A DNA stretch of 64,000 nucleotides, from positions 238,794 through 302,793 of the forward strand of contig JAQVLA010000001.1 in NCBI GenBank assembly GCA_028704385.1, written 5' to 3'. The position numbers and the translations under genes are program-made. Below are positions 46,833 to 55,478 of the stretch, one piece after another. The notes under the pieces are model-generated. The model was given only the letters and a program-made list of their open reading frames with translations. It did not search any database and had not been told where the DNA came from. Source of the stretch: Bacteroidales bacterium (lineage in GTDB: Bacteria; Bacteroidota; Bacteroidia; Bacteroidales; F082). Positions within the stretch are counted from its first letter, which is position 1, and every line of letters begins with the position of its first letter.

Positions 46833-47198
46833 TCAGGTTAGGGGTGGGGCTCGCAGGCCGCAGATCGTGTGATGGAAAGGCAGGATAGCTTTTACCATTA
46901 GTCTGGCATAACAAAGCAGGATATACTTTCGGGCAAAGGTTTGCTCTTTTGTCTCACAAATTGCCAGTGTGGCATTATTGTTCCAGCTGTCTGTTTTATC
47001 CGTGCCTTTGGATGTCTTAAAACTAATTGTTTTGCCGTCGTCCTGCGATTTGGGTTTGGTAAAAGGATCTTGCTCGTCAAAAAACTTCACACCAAACATG
47101 ACCTCCTGGTGATAGGTAATCAGATCGCCGATAACCATCCAAAAGATGGAAAATGCTATCAACAATTTAACTCCTCTATATACCTTTACATTAGTCAT
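46833..47198 (-). CDS. small putative membrane protein of unknown function
   Basis: 121 residues with one N-terminal membrane segment (LLIAFSIFWMVIGDLITYH) and a hydrophilic, Lys/Asp-rich middle (DEQDPFTKPKSQDDGKT). It sits between flavodoxin and the HmuY operon on the same strand. The last 35 residues look less protein-like, so the true protein could be shorter or frameshifted. I do not recognise a family. Confidence 0.5.
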   Translation of the reverse strand: MTNVKVYRGVKLLIAFSIFWMVIGDLITYHQEVMFGVKFFDEQDPFTKPKSQDDGKTISFKTSKGTDKTDSWNNNATLAICETKEQTFARKYILLCYARLMVKAILPFHHTICGLRAPPLT

Positions 47199-47254
47199 AT
47201 TCGCTGCAAATAAAGCAATTTTTTTTTAATGGTGTCAATACCTGATTTAGGGGA

Positions 47255-47755
47255 TTAAATGAAGGCTTTTTTCAAATCTGTCACCCATTTCTGAATGCGT
47301 TTGTCTGAAAGATCGGCCTGATGGTGTTCGTCGAGAACCAGACCAACGAACTTTCCGTCTTTTTCGGCCAGCGAAAAATAAAAGTTATAACCCTCTTTGG
47401 GCCATTCGCCAACAACAACAGATTTGTCGGGCAAACGACAGTACATGGTTCCTAATCCGTCAACAAAACTTTCGGGATATTCTTCCTGATCTCCGAGTCC
47501 GAAAAGGGCTACCTTTTTGCCTTTGAAATCTATTTCATTCAGGTCGTCGATAAAGTGCTCCCAATCGTCTTGCATATCCCCAATACCCCAGGCAGAGGTT
47601 CCAAAAACCAGGTTTTCGTATTGAGTAATTGTCTTTACGTCAGACTCGTGAATGTTGTGCAAATGGGCATCTTTACCCAAAGCGTTTTTGATTTTTTCTG
47701 CCATTTTACGGGTTGTTCCGGAAGTGGAACCATAAAATATTCCTACTGGTTTCAT
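47255..47755 (-). CDS. flavodoxin
   Basis: 166 residues, a long-chain flavodoxin. FYGSTSGTTRKMAEKI is the FMN phosphate loop; FGTSAWGIGDMQDDW and FGLGDQEEYPESFVDG are the loops around the flavin ring and the long-chain insertion region follows. It carries single electrons at low potential and often replaces ferredoxin when iron is short. Its place beside an HmuY/receptor operon fits an iron-limitation role, although no shared operator was proven. Confidence 0.93.
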   Translation of the reverse strand: MKPVGIFYGSTSGTTRKMAEKIKNALGKDAHLHNIHESDVKTITQYENLVFGTSAWGIGDMQDDWEHFIDDLNEIDFKGKKVALFGLGDQEEYPESFVDGLGTMYCRLPDKSVVVGEWPKEGYNFYFSLAEKDGKFVGLVLDEHHQADLSDKRIQKWVTDLKKAFI

Positions 47756-47911
47756 ATTGATTTTTACTGCTTATCTTGTTAATAATTTTTCTGTCTTATC
47801 CATAAGTTCTTAGCTTTCATCAAATACTTTAATGAAAACTAAATGATTCACAAGCGGCTGCAAATTTACACTAAAATAACAATTCAGATTTCAAAAGGTT
47901 TGTTTTGATTA

Positions 47912-48514
47912 TCAAACACCCTGTACTTCTTCCAGCTTAATGAGCTGATTAAGAATGGCATAAACGGTTAAACCCGAAACTGTTTTGATGCCAAGTTTTC
48001 GGGTAATATTTTTCCGGTGAGTCATTACCGTATGAGCACTGATAAAGAGTTTGTCAGCAATTTCGTTGTTGGTATTTCCAAGAGCAACAAGTTTTAAAAT
48101 GCTGATTTCCCGTTCGCTGAGGCTTGTGTTTTCGGTTTCAGAATTTCCGTTATGTATCAGCCTGAGTGATTTTTCCATTATTTTATTCAGTTCAGATTTT
48201 TCAGCATCAAGATTAAGAATCTGATCGAATTTACCTTTTATGTGGGTTGGGGCATCAGACTCAATCAGGCCAATGTAGTAAGGTTCGAAAATATTTTCGT
48301 TTCTGCGGGGAAGATTAATCAATCGTATTACAAGCTTTGGATTTAATAAAACCAGGTCGGGATTAATCCGGTTTACCAGTTTGTCCAAATCATCTACCGG
48401 TGCATCAAATTCTTCAATTCTATATGGCTGCCCCTGACTGCTCAACAGGGTTTTTAACCCTTCCCTGATCAGAAATGAAGGTTCGATCAGTAAAATGCAA
48501 ATTCGGTTAGACAT
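47912..48514 (-). CDS. LuxR-type response regulator with degenerate receiver domain
   Basis: 200 residues from the ATG at 48514; an ATG at 48523 (three codons longer) is equally possible. The C-terminal LuxR/GerE helix-turn-helix is intact (LSEREISILKLVALGNTNNEIADKLFISAHTVMTHRKNI). The N-terminal half folds like a receiver (ICILLIEPSFLIREGLKTLL), but the phosphoacceptor position reads PDLVLLNPKLV, Asn in place of Asp, and the first acidic pair is reduced to a single Glu. It is therefore unlikely to be switched by phosphorylation. It overlaps the hemerythrin gene upstream, so the two are co-expressed and may act together. Confidence 0.85.
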   Translation of the reverse strand: MSNRICILLIEPSFLIREGLKTLLSSQGQPYRIEEFDAPVDDLDKLVNRINPDLVLLNPKLVIRLINLPRRNENIFEPYYIGLIESDAPTHIKGKFDQILNLDAEKSELNKIMEKSLRLIHNGNSETENTSLSEREISILKLVALGNTNNEIADKLFISAHTVMTHRKNITRKLGIKTVSGLTVYAILNQLIKLEEVQGV

Positions 48515-49256
48515 TGCTGCCATGATTTGCAAAACGTGAGTGAAATTCTTTTTCCATATTTTCAACTATAGGAACGAGTATCAGGTCTTCGATATGTCCG
48601 TGATTATTCAGGTCGCTTTCCAATTCGAAAATTTCATGCAAAATCAGGTTGAGCAACTTATAATTGCTTACAGGAGGCAAATATTTAATGAGGATGTTTT
48701 TGAGGTCGAAGAGTTTTGATTCAACATCATCATGATCTTCCTCATATTCATTAATGCTGTATTTATGTAAATCGTCAAACGTTTCCTGAGATGATCGTGG
48801 CGAATCCAGTACTTTTTCGAGGCGTAATACATAAGGATAAACGCCTTGTTCCTCTTTATTGATGTGATTGGTAAGCTCGCGCCGATACTGATCAAAAAAA
48901 TTTTTTACTAAATTACGGTGGTTTTCTTCAAAACCTGAACATTGAACTATCTCGCTGATATATTGGCCTATCTCCGGTATTTTGACATCGAGATAATAGG
49001 AATGGGTTTTTCGCAGATACTCAATGAGCATACTGGCTTTGAAACTTTGTAAATGCCTGAGCGGAAAATAGGTAGGATCGTGGAATGTGTTCACAATCTC
49101 AAGAAAAAAGTTGAGGTTTATCTTGTGATCCTTGCATACAACTTCAACAGTTCGCTCACCAAATCCCAAATAAATATCAAAGCGATTGAGTACGGGCAGG
49201 AGGTGATGGTTCATATGAATAACCTCAGCCATTTTTAAATCCTTGTTTATTCGCAT
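48507..49256 (-). CDS. hemerythrin-domain protein, RIC/ScdA-like
   Basis: 249 residues. The first ~60 residues (MAEVIHMNHHLLPVLNRF, GFGERTVEVVCKDHKIN) resemble the ScdA N-terminal domain of iron-sulfur cluster repair proteins. Then a four-helix hemerythrin domain follows with His/Glu pairs in THSYYLDVKIPE, NHRNLVKNF, NHINKEEQGVYPYV, EEDHDDVE and HGHIEDLILVP, enough for a diiron site. YtfE/ScdA proteins repair damaged Fe-S clusters or react with NO and oxygen. The next gene is a LuxR-type regulator that overlaps this one by about 8 bases, which suggests a sensing or repair module. Confidence 0.85.
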   Translation of the reverse strand: MRINKDLKMAEVIHMNHHLLPVLNRFDIYLGFGERTVEVVCKDHKINLNFFLEIVNTFHDPTYFPLRHLQSFKASMLIEYLRKTHSYYLDVKIPEIGQYISEIVQCSGFEENHRNLVKNFFDQYRRELTNHINKEEQGVYPYVLRLEKVLDSPRSSQETFDDLHKYSINEYEEDHDDVESKLFDLKNILIKYLPPVSNYKLLNLILHEIFELESDLNNHGHIEDLILVPIVENMEKEFHSRFANHGSNV

Positions 49257-49282
49257 GGAATAGCTTATTTAGAATGATTCTG

Positions 49283-49290
49283 CAAATTTA
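49283..49290 (-). promoter_or_regulatory. -7 box for the hemerythrin/LuxR pair
   Basis: TAAATTTG on the minus strand, an exact TAnnTTTG match 26 bases before the ATG at 49256. It overlaps the 3' end of the glycosyltransferase gene. Confidence 0.5.
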
Positions 49291-50442
49291 CGAAATTCCA
49301 AGAAGCTTAAGCTGATCCCTTAAAATTGTTGCCAGTTTTTGAGGATTATTCTCCGGTAATTCTGGCCGGACTTGAGTTGCCACATCAAAAAGGTCAGAAA
49401 GGCTGATTTGCTCCTGATCAATGGTCTTAAACCAGTTTCTTTCGGCAAGATAACCAGCCAGATATTCCTGCTCTGTCTGGCCTGGAGTTGGTATTAGTAC
49501 AGCTGTCCTTTTTAAACTAACCAGATCCATTATGGTTGAATAACCACCTCTGCAAACCAGCTTTTTCGACCTGCTGATCAACTGAACAAATTCCTCATCA
49601 GACGCATGGTTTAGCAATCGTAAATTCTTGGAGAATTGTATATTATCATGATTTTGTGGTAATCCACGTAAAATCACACACTCATGACCGGTATCTGAAA
49701 GAAGTTTGATAAGCCTTTGTTCCAGCAAACTTCGTTGAGGCTCAGGCCCAGAAAGTATAACCAATAAATCAATGTCTTTTTTTGTTGTGATTGTGGTATT
49801 GGCATTGAATCTGCTTAAAATGCCCAAATAAACGGCAGGAATAAAATTTTCCGGAATCAGCGAAAGTTCTCCCGAAAGATTTTTCCCGGGATCAAAATCA
49901 GGGATCCAACACTGGTTGAAATTCTTTATAAGCTTGTGATTCATCTTGTTGGCAACCGGCCTGAGAAATCGAAAGCCTGCTGGAAGTTGCAGGTTAATTT
50001 GGTGAGTAAGGATTACCGAGGGGACTTTTTTGTGCCAGGCACCAAAACGATTGTCTGATAGGATAAGGTCAATTTTTCTGCTTTTCAGCATCCGAGCCAC
50101 AAAACTTCTGTCGCGATAATAGTATCTTAGGGCGGTTGGCATTTGAAGTAAAAGTTTCAAAAACTGCTGTTTACTTTTGGCGTAACCCGGCTCGAAACCT
50201 TTGAAACGAATCCATTCCAATTCCGGAAACTGTTTTTTTAAAAACGCCAGTGGAGCCTGATCCGCAGCAATAATTATCTGGAAGCCCATTTGTTGTAAAC
50301 TACGTAGCAGAGGTACAGACCGGCTGGCATGGCCAAGACCCCAGTTTAGCGGGCAAAAAAGAATTGTCTTCTGTTCTGGCAAAGCTGGTTTTAGTGCAAA
50401 TGTACAAGATTTTTCTACCTGTGGAGATAGCTCAAATGGCAT
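49288..50442 (-). CDS. GT-B glycosyltransferase, MurG/GT28-like
   Basis: 384 residues from the ATG at 50442; an ATG at 50466 overlaps the divergent dprA start and is less likely. The N-terminal half begins ILFCPLNWGLGHASRSVPLL, a glycine-rich acceptor loop like that of MurG. The C-terminal half carries the nucleotide-sugar site (LVCRGGYSTIMDLVSLKRTAVLIP followed by QTEQEYLAGYL) as in GT28 enzymes. It would transfer a sugar from a UDP donor, probably to a lipid or envelope acceptor, but it is not MurG itself and the acceptor is unknown. Confidence 0.78.
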   Translation of the reverse strand: MPFELSPQVEKSCTFALKPALPEQKTILFCPLNWGLGHASRSVPLLRSLQQMGFQIIIAADQAPLAFLKKQFPELEWIRFKGFEPGYAKSKQQFLKLLLQMPTALRYYYRDRSFVARMLKSRKIDLILSDNRFGAWHKKVPSVILTHQINLQLPAGFRFLRPVANKMNHKLIKNFNQCWIPDFDPGKNLSGELSLIPENFIPAVYLGILSRFNANTTITTKKDIDLLVILSGPEPQRSLLEQRLIKLLSDTGHECVILRGLPQNHDNIQFSKNLRLLNHASDEEFVQLISRSKKLVCRGGYSTIMDLVSLKRTAVLIPTPGQTEQEYLAGYLAERNWFKTIDQEQISLSDLFDVATQVRPELPENNPQKLATILRDQLKLLGIS

Positions 50443-50450
50443 AAATGATT

Positions 50451-50458
50451 TATTTTTG
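50451..50458 (+). promoter_or_regulatory. -7 box for dprA
   Basis: TATTTTTG, an exact TAnnTTTG match only 6 bases before the ATG at 50465, so the mRNA would be almost leaderless if it is used. It also covers the TTG (50456) that opens the longest ORF. Confidence 0.45.
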
Positions 50459-50464
50459 GCGACC

Positions 50465-51565
50465 ATGACAGACCAACTACTCTATCAGATCGCCCTTACG
50501 CTTATTCCCGGCATTGGGGATGTTAACGGCAAAAAACTCATTGCTTATTGTGGTGGACCAGAGGCGGTTTTTAAGGAGAAAAGGAGCAGTTTAGAGAAAA
50601 TCCCCGGAGTTGGAAAGCAAACCATTAGTACATTGCTCAATCAGCAGGTTTTTGGAAGGGCAGAAGAGGAGTTGAAGTTTATTCAAAAACATGAAGTCAC
50701 ACCGCTTTTTTATCTGGATAAAAGATATCCCCGAAGGCTGAAGCATTGCGCCGATAGCCCAATGATGTTGTATTTTAGGGGGAACATCGATCTTAATGCG
50801 GAACGCATGATTGGTATTGTGGGTACGAGAAATGCTACTTCCTATGGCCGGCATTTGTGTGAGCAACTCACCGAAGAACTTAAAACTGAAGATGTTGTGG
50901 TAATCAGTGGGTTAGCATATGGAATTGATACTTATGCTCATCGTTCTGCCTTAAAGGCCGGATTGGCTACAGTGGGTGTATTAGCGCATGGCCTGGATCG
51001 CTTATATCCGGCAGCAAATAAAAACCTGGCGGCCAAAATGCTGGAGAATGGAGGTTTGATCACCGATTTTGTCAGCAAAACGAACCCCGACAGAGAAAAT
51101 TTTCCCAAACGTAATCGTATTGTGGCTGGCATGGTTGATGCACTGATTGTTGTTGAATCTGCCAAAAAAGGCGGTGCGTTGATTACGGCTGATATTGCAG
51201 GTTCGTACAACAGGGATGTGTTTGCTTTTCCGGGTCGTGTGGGCGATACTTATAGTGAAGGATGTAATTTTTTGATACGAACCAACAGGGCTGCTATGAT
51301 CGAACATGCGGCTAATTTGAGGTATATGATGGGTTGGGAAGCTCCGCAAAAAGGAAAAGCTGTTCAAACCAAACTTTTCAGAGCCTTCAACGAGGAAGAG
51401 CAATTGGTTTTGGATGCTTTCGAAAACGAATCATCACAGGAACTGGATCAGCTGCTTGTTAAAACACGACTTACCGCTTCAAAAATGGCTTCGGTATTGC
51501 TGGGTCTGGAATTTGATGGTATCCTGACGGCATTGCCCGGAAAACGATATCAAAAAGCGAATTAG
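50465..51565 (+). CDS. dprA: DNA-processing protein DprA
   Basis: 366 residues from the ATG at 50465. An N-terminal helix-hairpin-helix-like region (TLIPGIGDVNGKKLIAYCGG, EKIPGVGKQTISTLL) precedes the Rossmann core (GIVGTRNATSYG, VISGLAYGIDTYAH, NFPKRNRIVAGM, DVFAFPGRVGD), and a winged-helix-like C-terminal domain follows (LLVKTRLTASKMASVLLGLE). DprA loads RecA onto incoming single-stranded DNA in natural transformation; it is kept in many species where competence has not been shown. Confidence 0.94.
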   Translation: MTDQLLYQIALTLIPGIGDVNGKKLIAYCGGPEAVFKEKRSSLEKIPGVGKQTISTLLNQQVFGRAEEELKFIQKHEVTPLFYLDKRYPRRLKHCADSPMMLYFRGNIDLNAERMIGIVGTRNATSYGRHLCEQLTEELKTEDVVVISGLAYGIDTYAHRSALKAGLATVGVLAHGLDRLYPAANKNLAAKMLENGGLITDFVSKTNPDRENFPKRNRIVAGMVDALIVVESAKKGGALITADIAGSYNRDVFAFPGRVGDTYSEGCNFLIRTNRAAMIEHAANLRYMMGWEAPQKGKAVQTKLFRAFNEEEQLVLDAFENESSQELDQLLVKTRLTASKMASVLLGLEFDGILTALPGKRYQKAN

Positions 51566-51569
51566 ACTT

Positions 51570-52247
51570 TTAATCGCGTGAATTTTTTTCCGGCTTAATG
51601 TTAGTTGATTTAATCGCTAAGAGCAGCGCAATAAAGAAAATGCCTATTCCATAAAATATTAGAATCGTCTTTTCTGAGGTGAGGAATCCAAAATAGTAAA
51701 ACCCCATGAAAAAACTCGCTGCTCCAAGTCCGGTCAGGGAGTCGATTAACCTGTTTTTTCTGTATTTTCCCATGCCAACAAAAAATCCCATGATGATGCT
51801 AAAAAACAAACAAGCCAAAGGAAGTGAGTAAATTAAGGCCGGTGAGGGCTGCCTGGCAAATAACCCAATATCAAAAAGTGGAACGGCTAAAGTGCTAAAT
51901 CCCAATGAGATTAGCATGGCATATAGCACCCCATCAAGAGGAGTGTTAAAACTCTTTAAAGGAAGAAAGCAATAACGTAATACAATAAAAATTCCGAATT
52001 GGGATCCAAATCCAATAATCACAAAGCTATAAAAACCACTGCGCTTCAGGTTTTTAAGCTGATCATAACCTAAAGTCTCCGCAAGCAAATCAAAAAGAAA
52101 CAAACTCACAACAGTGATCAACCCAAGTCCGAAAGCCTGGTACAGATGTTTATTCGAGTTAATTTGAAACTTTTTGTTAAGGTACAAAACCAGTAAAATG
52201 GCCAGAACCGGTGCTTGTAAATAAGATAAAATTGAAGCAATAGTCAT
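51570..52247 (-). CDS. PrsW-like membrane protein without the protease residues
   Basis: 225 residues from the ATG at 52247, with about seven hydrophobic helices. The block FNTPLDGVLYAMLISLGFSTL resembles the PrsW (M82) motif around PxDGxxYxxxxxLGF, and FGIFIVLRYCFLPLKSF sits where the EExxK helix would be, but the two glutamates are absent, and the later EN pair is replaced by AVPLF. So it looks like a PrsW-fold protein without proteolytic residues, or a distant relative. The longer start at 52334 is rejected because a -7 box (52284-52291) lies in between. Confidence 0.6.
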   Translation of the reverse strand: MTIASILSYLQAPVLAILLVLYLNKKFQINSNKHLYQAFGLGLITVVSLFLFDLLAETLGYDQLKNLKRSGFYSFVIIGFGSQFGIFIVLRYCFLPLKSFNTPLDGVLYAMLISLGFSTLAVPLFDIGLFARQPSPALIYSLPLACLFFSIIMGFFVGMGKYRKNRLIDSLTGLGAASFFMGFYYFGFLTSEKTILIFYGIGIFFIALLLAIKSTNIKPEKNSRD

Positions 52248-52283
52248 ACGTTTGGGTTGTTTTTTACGTTTACAATGATGCAT

Positions 52284-52291
52284 CAAAGATA
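52284..52291 (-). promoter_or_regulatory. -7 box for the PrsW-like gene
   Basis: TATCTTTG on the minus strand, an exact TAnnTTTG match, 36 bases before the ATG at 52247. Confidence 0.55.
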
Positions 52292-52380
52292 CAATTTCTG
52301 GATTATCTGCAGCATTTTTCTTTGGTTGATTCACAATTTTATCTACCGGAACTTATGGCGGAGCAGAATCAGAATAATAC

Positions 52381-52388
52381 TATTTTTG
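52381..52388 (+). promoter_or_regulatory. -7 box for rsgA
   Basis: TATTTTTG, an exact TAnnTTTG match about 71 bases before the TTG start at 52460. Confidence 0.45.
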
Positions 52389-52459
52389 TCGGCGGAATTA
52401 ATATTGAAAAACAGCTTATTGCCAGTAAAACAGTTGTTTTTTATTAAACGATCAATCCA

Positions 52460-53380
52460 TTGGAAAAAGGCCTTGTCATTCGTTCGACCGGAAGTTGGTA
52501 CACTGTTTACACGGAAGCTGGCTACCAGCGATTATGCAGGTTAAGGGGCAAGTACAGGATTAAGGATATCCGCACTACCAATCCAATAGCTGTGGGCGAT
52601 CATGTGAAAATCAGCATGGAGGAAGGGAAAGAAACTGGAATTATTGAATTGATTGAAGATCGCCGGAATTTCATTATCCGGAAGGCGACCAATTTGTCTA
52701 AGGCTGCACATATCGTTGCGGCAAACCTGGATCAGGCGCTGCTGGTTGTTACCCTGCAAAATCCAAGAACATCAACCGGATTCATGGATCGCTTTTTGGT
52801 CACTGCAGAGGCCTATCATCTGCCTGTTACACTGGTTTTTAATAAGTATGACCTTTTGGACGAAAAAGCTATTGGCAATCAGCAAAAGCTGATTGACTGT
52901 TATGAAAAAATTGGCTATCACTGCCTTGAGGTTTCAGCTGTTAGTGGTTTTGGCCTCGACCGGCTTATTCAAACACTTAAAGATAAAGTCAGTCTGTTTT
53001 CAGGCCATTCGGGGGTTGGGAAATCAGCCCTGATTAATGCCATCGACCCGGCTTTGAATCTGAGGATTGGTGAAATCTCTGAATATCACGCAAAAGGTAA
53101 ACATACTACAACCTTTGCCGAAATGCATCCTTTGGTTTTTGGCGGATGGATTGTTGACACACCGGGAATAAAAGAATTTGGATTGTTTGATCTTGAGAAA
53201 GAGACGCTTGCACAGCGTTTTCCGGAAATGCGTGAGCGTATGCTTCAATGTCGTTTTGCAAACTGCACACACCGGCATGAACCTGGCTGTGCTGTTAAAG
53301 AAGCCCTTAAAGCTGGCGAAATTTTCGAATTCAGATATAACAATTACCTGAATATGTTGTTGGATAATGAATCAAAATAA
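52460..53380 (+). CDS. rsgA: ribosome small-subunit GTPase RsgA
   Basis: 306 residues. It has an OB-fold (EKGLVIRSTGSWYTV) and a circularly permuted GTPase with G4 NKYD first, then G1 GHSGVGKSAL and G3 DTPGIKEF. The zinc finger CRFANCTHRHEPGC closes it. It checks or matures the 30S subunit. The only start that keeps the full OB-fold is TTG at 52460, with no in-frame ATG nearby, so a TTG start is accepted; no clear ribosome site is seen. The CBS gene starts 8 bases after its stop. Confidence 0.93.
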   Translation: MEKGLVIRSTGSWYTVYTEAGYQRLCRLRGKYRIKDIRTTNPIAVGDHVKISMEEGKETGIIELIEDRRNFIIRKATNLSKAAHIVAANLDQALLVVTLQNPRTSTGFMDRFLVTAEAYHLPVTLVFNKYDLLDEKAIGNQQKLIDCYEKIGYHCLEVSAVSGFGLDRLIQTLKDKVSLFSGHSGVGKSALINAIDPALNLRIGEISEYHAKGKHTTTFAEMHPLVFGGWIVDTPGIKEFGLFDLEKETLAQRFPEMRERMLQCRFANCTHRHEPGCAVKEALKAGEIFEFRYNNYLNMLLDNESK

Positions 53381-53388
53381 GGTTTGAA

Positions 53389-54051
53389 ATGATAGCCAAA
53401 CACATGATAACTGATGGTGTTATGCCCTTGCGAACAAGCGATACAGCTCGTACAGCACTCAGTTGGATGGAGGATCTGAGGGTAATGCACGTGCCCATTG
53501 TTAACGAGTCGCGCTTTCTGGGACTGCTTTCAGAATTTGATATTTATGATTACAATCACCTGGATGAGCCGATAGGGAGCCATAAATTGTCCTTGAATAA
53601 TCCCTATGTGTATGAATATCAACATATTTTTGATGCGCTCAGGGTGATGGATGATTATAAGTTAAGTCTGATTCCTGTGCTGGATGAACATCAGAACTAT
53701 TTAGGATGTATTACTTTGCAATCGTTGTTGGAACATTTTGCTCAATCTTATGCATTGGCCGAACCTGGTGGTGTGGTTGTGCTGGAGATGCCGGTAAATA
53801 ATTATATGCTTTCGGAGATTGCACGACTGGTGGAAGATAATGACGCAAAAATTTTAAGTGTCTTTACACGTTCAGATGACGACTCATCCAGTTTGCAGGT
53901 TTCACTTAAGCTGAATAAAATAAATATTGCTCCAATTCTTCAAACTTTTAACCGTTATCAGTATCAGATCATCGCTTTTTATAGTGAACACTCTGATCAG
54001 GATGACCTTCGCGATCGCTACGAATCGCTGATGAATTACTTAAATATATGA
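53389..54051 (+). CDS. protein with two CBS domains
   Basis: 220 residues. CBS 1 spans about 1-60 (DGVMPLRTSDTARTALSWMEDL, HVPIVNESRFLGLLSEFDI), CBS 2 about 70-120 (YEYQHIFDALRVMDDYKLSLIPVLDEHQNYLGCIT), and the last 90 residues look like an ACT-type alpha/beta fold (GGVVVLEMPVNNYMLSEIARLVEDND). CBS pairs bind adenine nucleotides and act as sensors. It has no enzyme domain. Its end overlaps the start of the Omp85-like gene by 4 bases (ATGA), and rsgA is 8 bases upstream. Confidence 0.85.
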   Translation: MIAKHMITDGVMPLRTSDTARTALSWMEDLRVMHVPIVNESRFLGLLSEFDIYDYNHLDEPIGSHKLSLNNPYVYEYQHIFDALRVMDDYKLSLIPVLDEHQNYLGCITLQSLLEHFAQSYALAEPGGVVVLEMPVNNYMLSEIARLVEDNDAKILSVFTRSDDDSSSLQVSLKLNKINIAPILQTFNRYQYQIIAFYSEHSDQDDLRDRYESLMNYLNI

Positions 54052-55478
54052 GAGTTTTCCTCTTGTTTCTTGCTTTGATGGGATTTGTAGCAGTAAATGC
54101 CCAGATTGTTGTAGTTAACGATTTGTATGATTGCGAAGGATCTGATCATTCACAGATTAGTGTTGGAGAAATTAGCCTGAGCGGAAACGATGTTACCCGT
54201 GATAAAATTATTTTCAGGGAATTGGAGTTTCAATCAGGACAAAAGCTTACTTTTTCAGAACTGTGTGAGCTCGCTACCTTATCGCGCGAGAATTTAATGA
54301 ATCGGTCACTATTCAATTTTGTTTATGTTGATTTGATACCGGACGGAAAGGACAAAGCTCTTATAAACATTAAGATCAGCGTGATAGAGCGTTGGTATAT
54401 CTGGCCCTTGCCAATATTTGAGCTGGCCGACAGAAATTTTAATGCGTGGTGGCAAACCAAGGATTTTAACCGGGTCAATTATGGGGCGTTTATAACGCAT
54501 AATAACTTCAGAGGTAGGATGGAAAAGCTACAACTCTTGCTACGTGCAGGATATAATCAGAACTATTCCCTGCTCTACGAAATTCCTTACCTCACTGCGA
54601 AACAAAATTTTGGAATCGGGATTGAAGGCGGATATTCCCGTAGTCGTGAAATTGCCTACAGAACTATTGATAACGAACAACTTTATTACAAAAATGAAAC
54701 CGGTTATGCCCAGGAAAGACTCTTTTTGAAGGCCATTTTTAGTTATCGAATCGGATACCGTAACTCACATTTTCTCTACCTGAGCTTTGATCGCTATTCT
54801 TTTGCTGATTCGCTGGTTGGACTTAATCCTGATTTTATGGCTGCTGAGGGTCATAAATCATCCTTTTTGGCACTTCAATATATTTTTAAACATGATTATA
54901 GGGATAATAAGGCGTATCCTATTGAAGGCCATTACTTTGATTTTGAATTTATGAGGTTTGGTTTTGGTTGTTCAACTACTTCGCCTGATTTTCATTTCGC
55001 CAAAACAACCTTTGACTGGTACACTCCCATTTCAGGACGCTGGTATTGGGCTTCCAGTGTTACAGCAAAATTTTCGGGCGGTAAAACCCAACCTTACTAT
55101 TTGCGTAAGGCACTGGGATTTCAGAACGACTTTGTGAGATCATATGAGCTTTATGTGATTGATGGCGACAACTTTGGAATTTTTAAGAACAACCTAAAAT
55201 TCAATTTTATTAAACCGAAAGTACGCAACTTGCCGCTTATCCCGACTGAGAAATTCAGCAAGATACATTATGCAGCCTATTTGAATTTATTTTTGGATAT
55301 GGGATATGCAGGAGCTATGATTCCTGAACCTTCCAATCCATTAAATAATCAATTGCTTATTGGTACAGGAATTGGCCTTGACCTGGTTACCTACTACGAT
55401 ATGGTTTTCAGGTTCGAATATTCACGTAATCGCCTGAATGAATTTGGTTTTTTTATTCATTTTATGGCACCGATATAA
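54048..55478 (+). CDS. small Omp85-superfamily outer-membrane protein with one POTRA domain
   Basis: 476 residues. Signal peptide (LFLALMGFVAVNAQ), then one POTRA-like domain at about 35-110 (VGEISLSGNDVTRDKIIFREL, ENLMNRSLFNFVYVDLIPDG) and a 16-strand-type barrel (FGIGIEGGYSRS, YFDFEFMRFGFG) ending in FGFFIHFMAPI. BamA in the same window has several POTRA domains and 885 residues, so this is a reduced relative whose role is unknown; a lipid or protein insertion role would be inferred only. It is translationally coupled to the CBS protein. Confidence 0.8.
   Translation: MRVFLLFLALMGFVAVNAQIVVVNDLYDCEGSDHSQISVGEISLSGNDVTRDKIIFRELEFQSGQKLTFSELCELATLSRENLMNRSLFNFVYVDLIPDGKDKALINIKISVIERWYIWPLPIFELADRNFNAWWQTKDFNRVNYGAFITHNNFRGRMEKLQLLLRAGYNQNYSLLYEIPYLTAKQNFGIGIEGGYSRSREIAYRTIDNEQLYYKNETGYAQERLFLKAIFSYRIGYRNSHFLYLSFDRYSFADSLVGLNPDFMAAEGHKSSFLALQYIFKHDYRDNKAYPIEGHYFDFEFMRFGFGCSTTSPDFHFAKTTFDWYTPISGRWYWASSVTAKFSGGKTQPYYLRKALGFQNDFVRSYELYVIDGDNFGIFKNNLKFNFIKPKVRNLPLIPTEKFSKIHYAAYLNLFLDMGYAGAMIPEPSNPLNNQLLIGTGIGLDLVTYYDMVFRFEYSRNRLNEFGFFIHFMAPI

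Noticed and set aside
52257-52544. 95-codon plus-strand ORF
   Set aside because: Overlaps the rsgA start in another frame and contains the PrsW-like and rsgA promoter boxes.
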